Source: Desulfobacteraceae bacterium
Lineage (GTDB): Bacteria; Desulfobacterota; DSM-4660; Desulfatiglandales; Desulfatiglandaceae
Direction: 5' to 3'
NCBI GenBank assembly: GCA_030612945.1
Contig: JAUWMY010000181.1
Coordinates: 1-5,953, forward strand
Length of the DNA: 5,953 bases
The position numbers and the translations under genes are program-made. The notes under the pieces were generated by a model. It did not search any database, was not told the origin of the DNA, and saw only the letters and a program-made list of their open reading frames with translations. This document shows positions 1-5,816 of this stretch, piece by piece. Position 1 is the stretch's first letter. Each line of letters starts with the position of its first letter.

Positions 1-72
1 TACGAAAATGCTTTTGAGGTAATGCGGTCAGGCCAATCCGGTAAAGTGATTTTGAACTGGGTCGATGACTAA
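1..72 (+). CDS. tdh: L-threonine 3-dehydrogenase, C-terminal fragment
   Basis: Only the last 23 codons and a TAA stop are in the window; the 5' part lies to the left. The frame reads YENAFEVMRSGQSGKVILNW, then VDD and stop. The MRSGQSGKVIL string matches the extreme C-terminus of the zinc-dependent medium-chain alcohol dehydrogenase Tdh (E. coli Tdh ends with a very similar FDAMRSGQSGKVIL stretch). The enzyme oxidises L-threonine with NAD+ to 2-amino-3-ketobutyrate, which a CoA-dependent ligase (Kbl) splits to glycine and acetyl-CoA in the cytoplasm. The family call rests on this short tail alone, so another sorbitol- or threonine-dehydrogenase-like member is possible. It converges on rsmA and is not part of the minus-strand units. 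Confidence 0.8.
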   Translation, partial: YENAFEVMRSGQSGKVILNWVDD

Positions 73-95
73 ACCATAACCCGGACAAACAGGAA

Positions 96-135
96 AAGTG
101 CCTAAAATGAGCTAAAGTTTGAAGTGCCTAAAGTT
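96..135. repeat. Short direct repeats AGTGCCTAAA in the tdh-rsmA gap
   Basis: The 11-mer AAGTGCCTAAA occurs at 96-106 and again at 122-132, 26 bp apart. A partial copy, GCTAAAGTT (111-119), lies between them and resembles the GCCTAAAGTT end of the second copy (126-135). These are degenerate direct repeats in non-coding DNA between converging genes. They look like a piece of a dispersed intergenic repeat rather than a regulatory site, but the window has no third full copy to prove it. Confidence 0.55.
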
Positions 136-137
136 AA

Positions 138-174
138 GGAGTCGCTTCGCTCCGTCTATTCACATAAAGTAGAC
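138..174. other. Two adjacent hairpins between convergent tdh and rsmA
   Basis: GGAG (138-141) pairs with CTCC (150-153); with one bulged T the stem extends by CG/CG around a CTT loop. Immediately after it, GTCTA (154-158) pairs with TAGAC (170-174). They lie between the 3' ends of two converging genes, where a bidirectional terminator would be expected, but neither has a good T-run on either strand. The rest of 73-270 is AT-rich and shows only an 8-bp direct repeat CTCAATCT (195-202 and 211-218). A termination role is therefore only a guess. Confidence 0.3.
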
Positions 175-270
175 AGAATTTCACAGATAAGAAACTCAAT
201 CTACAAATCCCTCAATCTTTTAATTCTTAAGCAGGATACGCCGGAACCAAACATTTAGTAAAAAGTTGAA

Positions 271-1155
271 TCACCGGCAATCTATGTCTGCAAGAGCGGC
301 AGTTAGACATATAAACTCATCCATATCAAGCGTTTCCGCCCGTCTTCCAGGATCAATCCCACATCTTTTCATTACTTCAAAAAGTGTCTCACGATCCAGG
401 GATGTAGACATACCCTTGAGCGAATTCACCATGGTCTTTCGACGGTGGGAAAATGCGCCTTTTACAATCTTTTTGAAATTGCCCTCATTATTTAATAAGA
501 GCCTGGGGTAGGGCTTCTCAAAGTCCAGCTCAATCACCATGGAGTCAACCTTTGGTTTGGGGTTAAAAGCATCCTTTGACACTTCGAGCAAAGGGCGAGA
601 TTGAGCGTGATATTTAACTAAGAGGGTCATGGCACCGTATGCCTTCCCGCCGGGAGAAGCAGTCAGTCTTTTGGCAACCTCCAGCTGAAACATGAGAACA
701 GCCCTTCTAATCAAATCCCGGTTTTTAATCAGTTTTTCCAAAACGGGCGAGGATATGTTGTAAGGAAGATTTCCAATAACCAGGAGCCTGGCTGATAAAG
801 AGGGCCTTATCTCGCAGAAATCCCATTTGAGGATGTCATTGTTTACAAGGGTTACATTGGTAATGCCGGCCCTGTCTAAGCGTTTTTGTAATACATCAAC
901 TAACTGAGCGTCTTTTTCAACGGCAACAACATGTCCAACGGTCCTGGCAAGCGGCAGAGTCAAGGCACCTTGACCTGGACCTATTTCCAGAACCAGATCA
1001 GAGCTTTGAAATCCGGCGAGGCAAATAATCTTATTGATGATTTCAGGCTCAACCAGGAAATGCTGTCCAAGCCTCTTTTTGGCGCGAAATCCTGGTCCGC
1101 CTACCCTGCCTGAGTCCCGCCGTGCGGGGCGATAATGGGCAGGCCCGGGCTTCAT
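271..1155 (-). CDS. rsmA: 16S rRNA (adenine1518-N6/adenine1519-N6)-dimethyltransferase RsmA/KsgA
   Basis: This enzyme uses S-adenosylmethionine to dimethylate the two adjacent adenines of the 3' terminal 16S rRNA hairpin, a late 30S assembly step; loss of it classically gives kasugamycin resistance. From the ATG at 1155 the protein has 294 residues, slightly above the usual ~270. Visible motifs: KKRLGQHFL (about 26-34), the SAM-binding EIGPGQGALT (57-66), catalytic NLPYNI (129-134), the FNPKPKVDS block (197-205) and the C-terminal FSHRRKT (235-241). All key residues are present. The ATG overlaps the DUF2062 stop (ATGA), so translational coupling is likely. No Shine-Dalgarno sits close to this ATG; an in-frame TTG at 1173 has a better one and would add six residues. 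The N-terminal ~20 residues are a poorly conserved extension that contains a palindrome (see 1105-1143). Confidence 0.96.
   Translation of the reverse strand: MKPGPAHYRPARRDSGRVGGPGFRAKKRLGQHFLVEPEIINKIICLAGFQSSDLVLEIGPGQGALTLPLARTVGHVVAVEKDAQLVDVLQKRLDRAGITNVTLVNNDILKWDFCEIRPSLSARLLVIGNLPYNISSPVLEKLIKNRDLIRRAVLMFQLEVAKRLTASPGGKAYGAMTLLVKYHAQSRPLLEVSKDAFNPKPKVDSMVIELDFEKPYPRLLLNNEGNFKKIVKGAFSHRRKTMVNSLKGMSTSLDRETLFEVMKRCGIDPGRRAETLDMDEFICLTAALADIDCR
1105..1143 (-). repeat. 39-bp nested palindrome inside the 5' coding part of rsmA
   Basis: CCTGCC (1105-1110) pairs with GGCAGG (1138-1143), and inside it CCCGC (1116-1120) pairs with GCGGG (1124-1128) across a 3-nt loop. The segment encodes residues 5-17 (PAHYRPARRDSGR), just before the conserved RsmA core. 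It is exactly 13 codons long. Without it the N-terminus would be close to the usual family length, which suggests an in-frame insertion of a palindromic element. Its core resembles the TCCCGC/GCGGGA hairpin at 1728-1744. Confidence 0.5.
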
Positions 1156-1670
1156 TGAGCGTGTATGCGCCAATTCCTGCGCTCCTTCCTTGATTGACGC
1201 CAGGCTCTTATGTATTTGAAAATGGGAAGGAAGATAAAAAAACACAAGCCCCCAAAAACAATCCCCAGAATAAACCCTCCAAGCAGGAAAGCTGAGATAA
1301 AAGCAGTACCGGCCCCGAAAATTTTTCCCACTATGATCATGGGCGCCTCCCCTGACCGCACGGCTGTCATTACTGATGAGAAGACTGCGTTTTTTTCCGG
1401 CAGGCCTATTATCCAAGCCCCTAATCTGTAACTATAGTAGTATATAAAATACCAGTTTAGAGGATTACTCACCCATGTCCCCAATGCCGCCGTAATCTTG
1501 CTTCCTTTAAAAAGAAGTGACAGCGTAATGGCAAGTACAGTCTGGAAGGGTACAACGGGCATCATACCCGAAAATACACCGAACGCTACCCCAAGGGCCA
1601 ATTCGTGGGGCTCTCCCCTTAATCTAATAAATCTCAGATAGTAATATTTGATCTGCCTTTGGAATTTCAC
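1152..1670 (-). CDS. DUF2062 family integral membrane protein
   Basis: This is a 172-residue hydrophobic protein. It carries the DUF2062 signature: GEPHELALGVAFGVFSGMMP (19-38), followed by a hydrophobic stretch and GTWVSNPLNWYFIYY (about 64-78). Membrane segments are likely at about 25-52, 66-88 and 111-150. A short basic N-terminus and a strongly basic C-terminal tail (about 155-172, rich in R and K) probably face the cytoplasm. The biochemical function of DUF2062 is not established, so none is assigned. The start is a GTG at 1670; an in-frame TAA lies five codons upstream, so no conventional start exists further out. No clear ribosome binding site is visible. The stop overlaps the rsmA ATG by 4 bp, making a two-gene unit. 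Confidence 0.9.
   Translation of the reverse strand: MKFQRQIKYYYLRFIRLRGEPHELALGVAFGVFSGMMPVVPFQTVLAITLSLLFKGSKITAALGTWVSNPLNWYFIYYYSYRLGAWIIGLPEKNAVFSSVMTAVRSGEAPMIIVGKIFGAGTAFISAFLLGGFILGIVFGGLCFFIFLPIFKYIRAWRQSRKERRNWRIHAQ
1182..1189 (-). promoter_or_regulatory. Strong Shine-Dalgarno that may set the rsmA start
   Basis: On the minus strand these bases read GGAAGGAG, inside the end of the DUF2062 gene. The GGAG lies 8 nt before an in-frame TTG at 1173 but 26 nt before the ATG at 1155. Spacing therefore favours TTG initiation (300-residue RsmA, 22-bp overlap), while the ATGA overlap favours the ATG by coupling. The sequence alone does not decide between them. Confidence 0.45.
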
Positions 1671-1717
1671 AATATATCAATCCATTAAAATCGTAGACGT
1701 TACGGCATCTATTTTTG

Positions 1718-1761
1718 ACAAGATTAATCCCGCTTACTGCGGGAGATTGTTTTTATCTTGT
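1718..1761. other. Nested inverted repeat in the tsaD-DUF2062 intergenic region
   Basis: The inner stem TCCCGC (1728-1733) pairs with GCGGGA (1739-1744) over a TTACT loop. The outer arms ACAAGAT (1718-1724) and ATCTTGT (1755-1761) are also perfect complements. On the plus strand the inner hairpin is followed by a TTTTT run at 1750-1754, terminator-like, but no plus-strand gene feeds into it. Transcripts reading into DUF2062 would carry it in their 5' leader. It may be a remnant of a dispersed palindromic repeat. Confidence 0.5.
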
Positions 1762-1820
1762 AAATCTTGGCCATATCCCATTTTTGAGAAAACATACTAT
1801 TAGATGTTTAAATAATAAGA

Positions 1821-1848
1821 ATCATAAGAACTTAGCCAACTATAGCAA
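1821..1848 (-). promoter_or_regulatory. Candidate sigma70-type promoter for DUF2062-rsmA
   Basis: Reading the minus strand, TTGCTA (1843-1848) is followed after 16 bp by TATGAT (1821-1826). This is a fair match to -35 TTGACA and -10 TATAAT with near-optimal spacing. Transcription would start near 1814 and leave a leader of about 145 nt before the GTG at 1670, including the hairpin at 1718-1761. The region is AT-rich, so chance matches are easy. Confidence 0.35.
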
Positions 1849-1898
1849 GGGCTATTCGAAAAAACAGTCCCTACATAAATCTTATATCAGATCAGGTG

Positions 1899-1920
1899 CG
1901 GCTCATTACAGGACGAGCCG
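1899..1920. other. GC-rich hairpin in an AT-rich intergenic stretch
   Basis: CGGCTC (1899-1904) and GAGCCG (1915-1920) form a perfect 6-bp stem over a 10-nt loop. It stands out as the GC-rich spot in the 403-bp non-coding stretch 1671-2073. No T-run follows directly on either strand, so it is not a convincing terminator. No gene was found in this stretch; short open frames there have no family resemblance or ribosome binding site. Confidence 0.4.
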
Positions 1921-1991
1921 GTTTACCATTTTCTTAAAAAGAAACACAAAATAACAATATTGGTGTAACGCAGGATTTATGAAAAGATAAC

Positions 1992-2032
1992 AAAAAAGAT
2001 GTACAGGACTTGCAAAATCTTGTTTATCCTGT
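1992..2032 (-). terminator. Possible Rho-independent terminator after tsaD
   Basis: On the minus strand, ACAGGA (complement of 2027-2032) pairs with TCCTGT (complement of 2003-2008), and a run of six T (1992-1997) follows 5 nt later. It starts about 40 nt past the tsaD stop, the expected place. The stem is only 6 bp with an 18-nt loop, so it is weak. The same bases also fit a degenerate dispersed-repeat motif (ATCTTGTTTATCCTGT). Confidence 0.35.
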
Positions 2033-2073
2033 GATCCCGTCTAAATTCTTTTTAAAGGTAAATCAAAAACAAT

Positions 2074-3111
2074 CTAACATGAAATGATAGGAGAAAGGTC
2101 ATTAATGGGATACTTGGATCTCACATCCATTGACAAATCCGCCTTCTCTCCATTCGAAATCCGATGATAACCTGCCACCGCGATCATGGCTGCGTTATCT
2201 GTACAATACTCCAGGCGAGGGAAATAAACCGGCACGCCTTCGGTTGAGGCGGCCTCTGACATCTTGGCCCTCAGTCTATTGTTGCAGGCCACACCGCCCG
2301 CAACCATAACCGCCGAAACGGATTTCTTTTCCCTTGCCCGCATAACCTTGTTAACAAGCACATCAACCACCGATTCCTGAAACGAACAGGCGACATCCGC
2401 CAACGTCACGTCATAATTTTCAACTTCGCTCTCGCGCCACTTTTTAACATACAGGGCCACCGCAGTCTTAAGACCGCTGAAGCTGAAATCGAGAGAATCG
2501 TTTGACAGATATGGCCTGGGAAAATTAATCCTATCCTTCCTGCCATCCAGGGCTGTCTTTTCAATGGCAACACCTCCGGGGTAACCAAGCCCCAGGATTT
2601 TTGCGACCTTATCGAATGCCTCCCCCGCAGCGTCATCAAGGGTCTGCCCCATCTGAGTGTACCTGCCGTATCCTTCAACATTGTAAAGGCTGGTATGCCC
2701 CCCGGACACGGTCAGGGCTACAAAGGGAAATAGTGGAACCTCTTTCTCTAAAAAGATGGAAAGGATATGACCCTCCAGGTGATTTATAGCCACCATGGGT
2801 ATGTTATGAACGTAGGCCAGGCATTTTGCATAATAGAGCCCTACCAAAAGGGCTCCAACAAGACCTGGGCCCACTGTTACGGCAATACCGTCCAAATCTC
2901 TCATCCAGACATTTGCCCTTAAGAGGGATTCCTGAACCACAGGCATGATGTTCCTGACGTGTTCCCTTGATGCAAGCTCCGGAACAACACCACCATAAGC
3001 GTTATGGAGTTTAACCTGAGAGTGGATAACATTGGACAGCATTCGCTGTCCATCCAAAACAACCGCTGCCGAGGTATCGTCGCAGGAAGTGTCTATTCCT
3101 AAAATAATCAT
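2074..3111 (-). CDS. tsaD: tRNA N6-adenosine threonylcarbamoyltransferase TsaD
   Basis: TsaD (Kae1/Qri7 family, ASKHA fold) transfers the threonylcarbamoyl group from threonylcarbamoyl-AMP to A37 of ANN-decoding tRNAs, making t6A; in bacteria it works with TsaB and TsaE in the cytoplasm. The protein has 345 residues, the normal length. Visible features: ILGIDTSCDDTSAA at the N-terminus, PELASREH (44-51), the metal-binding NHLEGH with H111 and H115, SGGHT (136-140), GEAFDKVAK (163-171), GGVACNN (272-278) and CTDNAAMI with the third metal ligand D305. All expected catalytic and metal-site residues are intact. The ATG at 3111 immediately follows the TGA of the upstream kinase (TGAATG), with only a weak AAGG about 11 nt upstream, so translation is probably coupled to the kinase. 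tsaB, tsaC and tsaE are not in the window. Confidence 0.98.
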   Translation of the reverse strand: MIILGIDTSCDDTSAAVVLDGQRMLSNVIHSQVKLHNAYGGVVPELASREHVRNIMPVVQESLLRANVWMRDLDGIAVTVGPGLVGALLVGLYYAKCLAYVHNIPMVAINHLEGHILSIFLEKEVPLFPFVALTVSGGHTSLYNVEGYGRYTQMGQTLDDAAGEAFDKVAKILGLGYPGGVAIEKTALDGRKDRINFPRPYLSNDSLDFSFSGLKTAVALYVKKWRESEVENYDVTLADVACSFQESVVDVLVNKVMRAREKKSVSAVMVAGGVACNNRLRAKMSEAASTEGVPVYFPRLEYCTDNAAMIAVAGYHRISNGEKADLSMDVRSKYPINDLSPIISC

Positions 3112-5679
3112 TCAAAATCCAGCCTTTTTCTGAGCCAGAACCTCATCGATTTTTGCAACCACTTTTCTGAGTTGTTCTGCCATGAGACCTGCCCTCTGAT
3201 ATCTACTCTCTATATCCTTTTCAAGGGATTTATCTATTATTCTTTCAACGATACGTGGGACTGTGGGATCAAGGGCTTTGGCAGACGGGTGTCTATCCCT
3301 GGCAATACTGAGCATCAAAGAACTTATGTCATCGCCTTTAAATGGCTTCTGCCCTGTCAGCATCTCAAAAAGGAGCACGCCAACTGAGAAAACATCCGAA
3401 CGACCGTCAGTCTTCTTTCCGGATAGCTGTTCTGGAGACATATAGTATGGGAAGCCAGGCTCTACTCCTCGCTTGTGCTTGGAGGAAGGCATAACCCGAG
3501 CGATTCCAAAATCCGTCAGCTTCACATCACTGGTCTTCTTAATCCGTATGATGTTTGCAGGCTTAATATCACCGTGTACGACGCCCTTAGAATGGGCATA
3601 CTCCAGAGTATCTGCAACTCCGGCCACAATATCCAGGGTCTCCCGGAGCGGGAGGAGATGCCCCGGCCTTGTGTAATGCCCCAGGTCTTCTCCTTCCACA
3701 TATTCCATGGAAATATAGACCTGGCCGCTTTCTTCTCCAAAGTCATAAATGGAAGCAATGTTCGGATGGGTCAACAGACCCACGGATTCTGCTTTACGGA
3801 AGATACGATCTGCCACTTCGTCCGCAATACCTTCTCCGAATTCTGCTAAATTGACTGCCTTTACGGCCACAATCTGATTGGTTCTGGTATCCTGTGCCTG
3901 GTAAACAACGCCAGTCTTCCCCCGTCCCAACTCTCGCATCAATTCATACCGCTCAAAGGGGGGCTTTGTCTCCATATCTACCGGTGTGCCTCCATCATCC
4001 TGCCTGCCCGTCCATGACCCGGCACTCAATGAGGCATCCATATTTTCCAACCTGCGTACCCGTTCATTCAGATCCTTGAAATTCCCCCCATGCTCCATGA
4101 TCAGGCCGTAGGTTGCCAGGGCCTTAGAAAATTGGCCGGTTTGCTCATATCCCAGGCCCAATGTATAGAGAAGCTCTTTGGTCTTTCCCTCCTCAAGCGG
4201 AAGCCGCCGGAACTCTTCAAGAACGAGATCAAAAGAGCCTTGTGACCGGGAGGAAAAATCTTGCAACTCATTCAATTCAGAAGAATGGGCAACCCCATCC
4301 TCTTTCGTCTTTCCAGCACTCAAAAAGCGTTTGGAAATAAGCAGAACATAGCCGACAACTAAGAGCAATATGGAAGGAGCAACCCTTAACCAGGTGTTTG
4401 AAAAGAGAAAGAGAGCCGTACCAATGCCAAAATAGCCAACCACAAGTCCCAGGCTGGTGAAAGCCCCTAACTCAACATTCATCCTTGGCAGGACAAGGGT
4501 AATAAAAAAGCCAAAGACCGCAAGAATAAAAAATTCCACAATAGGAAGCCAGTCAGGCCGAGAAATAAAATTTTGATTCAGGATATTTGCAACAGAATTT
4601 GCAACCACTTCTACGGCCGGCAGGTTTCCTGATATGGGCGTAGCAAATCTATTACTTATTTCAGGTGCGGTCGCGCCGATAATCACAATCTTGTCCCTGA
4701 AGAGGCTGGTCTGGATCTGGTTTTTAAGGACTTTGACAAAAGGTGTTTGATGAAAGCCGGCAGCAGGCCCCTCGCTCCACTTAATTGGGGTCCTCATATG
4801 GGAATCAATGACCGGAACGTTGACTACCGATGACGGGCTGATCTTCAAATTGATTCCTTCGCCAAATACGACTGTCATGTCTTCATTTTTAAGGTTTTTA
4901 AAGACCTTAACAATGGCCAGAGAAAAGGAAGGAACATATATATCTTTTAGATATCCCAGCACATGGTCTTGATTTCTGACATATCCGTCCTGATCCTTAA
5001 AAAAATTCACATGGCCTATACCCGCGGCAACTTCTGCAAAGGAGGGGACAAGAGGCTCCAATTTGGAAAACCACTTGAGATCATGCCCGGTTCCTTCTTT
5101 GTCAAGGCCTTCTGTCCGTTCAAAGGCATGCCTGGATACAAAATCAGGGGCCTTAATATCATGGCTGCTACTTTGGAGTACAAAGCTGATGGGCAATACT
5201 ACGTTTCCCGCCTTTTCAAGCGCCTTATACAGCTTGGAATCATTGTCCAGACCGGCCAGGGCTTTGGATAGTTCTTTGTAAAAGACAAGCCCTGCCCCCT
5301 GCTGGGCGAGTCCTGACAATTCATAGTTTGCCCGCAAATGTCTGACTGCCCCGAGACCCGGATCTTCCTGAGGTTCGCTTAATAATATGTCCAGGGCGAT
5401 CACTTTTGCACCGGCAAGTGCGAGGTTATCAATGCATAGGGCAAGCACATCCCTTGGCCATGGGAAAGGCCCTAACTCCGATATGTCATTATCAGTAATC
5501 ACCACAAGTTCTATATCAGGGTCCCTCTCTTCGGAGGCAGTGATTCTGCTCCTGAGATCAAGCGTTTTCAACTCGAGGGCTGCTGTAAAATCAAAGATCC
5601 CGGTTGTGGTGACAAATAAAAAAACCAGGGTCACGGCCAGGCCGACGACCCAGTCTGGAAGCTGTTTGTTTATTCTCAT
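3112..5679 (-). CDS. CHASE2 sensor domain, TPR and Ser/Thr protein kinase
   Basis: An 855-residue membrane receptor kinase. Order: short N-terminus; TM1 (about 10-28); extracytoplasmic CHASE2 domain (about 30-355, with LDLRSR, ITDNDISELGPFPWPR and GAKVIALDILLSEP); three TM helices (about 378-397, 405-427, 433-450); a cytoplasmic linker with one or two TPR-like helical repeats (about 483-545); and a Hanks-type kinase domain (579-840). Kinase motifs: GRGKTG loop (585-590), VAVK with K607, HGDIKPAN (702-709; D704, K706, N709), DFG (723-725), SPE (748-750), and SDVFSVG (761-767). Three family-typical residues differ: the alpha-C Glu is K629, HRD is HGD, and the P+1 GT is G742-F743. It probably senses an extracytoplasmic signal; ligand and targets are unknown. 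The ATG at 5679, with AGAG nearby, was chosen over an in-frame TTG at 5706, which falls at an inverted repeat and lacks a Shine-Dalgarno. It directly abuts tsaD. Confidence 0.93.
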   Translation of the reverse strand: MRINKQLPDWVVGLAVTLVFLFVTTTGIFDFTAALELKTLDLRSRITASEERDPDIELVVITDNDISELGPFPWPRDVLALCIDNLALAGAKVIALDILLSEPQEDPGLGAVRHLRANYELSGLAQQGAGLVFYKELSKALAGLDNDSKLYKALEKAGNVVLPISFVLQSSSHDIKAPDFVSRHAFERTEGLDKEGTGHDLKWFSKLEPLVPSFAEVAAGIGHVNFFKDQDGYVRNQDHVLGYLKDIYVPSFSLAIVKVFKNLKNEDMTVVFGEGINLKISPSSVVNVPVIDSHMRTPIKWSEGPAAGFHQTPFVKVLKNQIQTSLFRDKIVIIGATAPEISNRFATPISGNLPAVEVVANSVANILNQNFISRPDWLPIVEFFILAVFGFFITLVLPRMNVELGAFTSLGLVVGYFGIGTALFLFSNTWLRVAPSILLLVVGYVLLISKRFLSAGKTKEDGVAHSSELNELQDFSSRSQGSFDLVLEEFRRLPLEEGKTKELLYTLGLGYEQTGQFSKALATYGLIMEHGGNFKDLNERVRRLENMDASLSAGSWTGRQDDGGTPVDMETKPPFERYELMRELGRGKTGVVYQAQDTRTNQIVAVKAVNLAEFGEGIADEVADRIFRKAESVGLLTHPNIASIYDFGEESGQVYISMEYVEGEDLGHYTRPGHLLPLRETLDIVAGVADTLEYAHSKGVVHGDIKPANIIRIKKTSDVKLTDFGIARVMPSSKHKRGVEPGFPYYMSPEQLSGKKTDGRSDVFSVGVLLFEMLTGQKPFKGDDISSLMLSIARDRHPSAKALDPTVPRIVERIIDKSLEKDIESRYQRAGLMAEQLRKVVAKIDEVLAQKKAGF

Positions 5680-5706
5680 GGAAAGATCTCTATCGCAAAC
5701 CAGCAA

Positions 5707-5728
5707 TATAGATTTCTGAAAATCTATA
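5707..5728. promoter_or_regulatory. Perfect 9-bp inverted repeat upstream of the kinase gene
   Basis: TATAGATTT (5707-5715) and AAATCTATA (5720-5728) are exact complements around a 4-nt spacer (CTGA). It lies 27 bp upstream of the kinase ATG and could be an operator for a dimeric repressor or a leader hairpin. It is AT-rich and has no T-run after it toward the kinase, so it is not a good terminator. No binding protein is implied by the sequence. Confidence 0.5.
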
Positions 5729-5756
5729 GTTCACCGGTTACCGTTCACCGTTGTCC
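5729..5756. repeat. Four tandem degenerate heptamers (GTTCACC type)
   Basis: Successive 7-bp units read GTTCACC, GGTTACC, GTTCACC and GTTGTCC, directly adjoining the inverted repeat at 5707-5728. On the minus strand the unit reads GGTGAAC. Units 1 and 3 are identical, and GTTCACCG recurs with a 14-bp period. This could be a simple-sequence repeat or a set of phased binding sites upstream of the kinase gene. Confidence 0.6.
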
Positions 5757-5816
5757 CAAGAAGGGCAGTGAGGATTTTTACTTTAAAGCGGGCGAGGGGT
5801 GCGCTATTACATACCC

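Noticed and set aside
96..135. Possible CRISPR array from the spaced AGTGCCTAAA repeats
   Set aside because: The repeat is only 11 bp, spacing is short and uneven, there are only two full copies, and no cas genes are present.
1156..1416. Upstream extension of the rsmA frame (87 more codons)
   Set aside because: It lies wholly within the DUF2062 gene in another frame, and the added residues do not match RsmA. Only the last six codons (from the TTG at 1173) remain plausible.
1715..1954. 79-codon plus-strand open frame in the intergenic region
   Set aside because: No recognisable domain, low-complexity Lys/Asn/Ser-rich composition, no good ribosome binding site, and it runs through hairpins and repeat-like DNA.
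3475..3849. 124-codon plus-strand open frame opposite the kinase domain
   Set aside because: Antisense shadow of well-conserved kinase motifs, with no independent domain or start signal.
4963..5271. 102-codon plus-strand open frame opposite the CHASE2 domain
   Set aside because: Antisense shadow; the minus-strand frame there is continuous and matches CHASE2.
5680..5706. TTG start adding nine residues to the kinase
   Set aside because: No Shine-Dalgarno, and the TTG directly follows an inverted repeat; the ATG at 5679 gives a typical short N-terminus before TM1.
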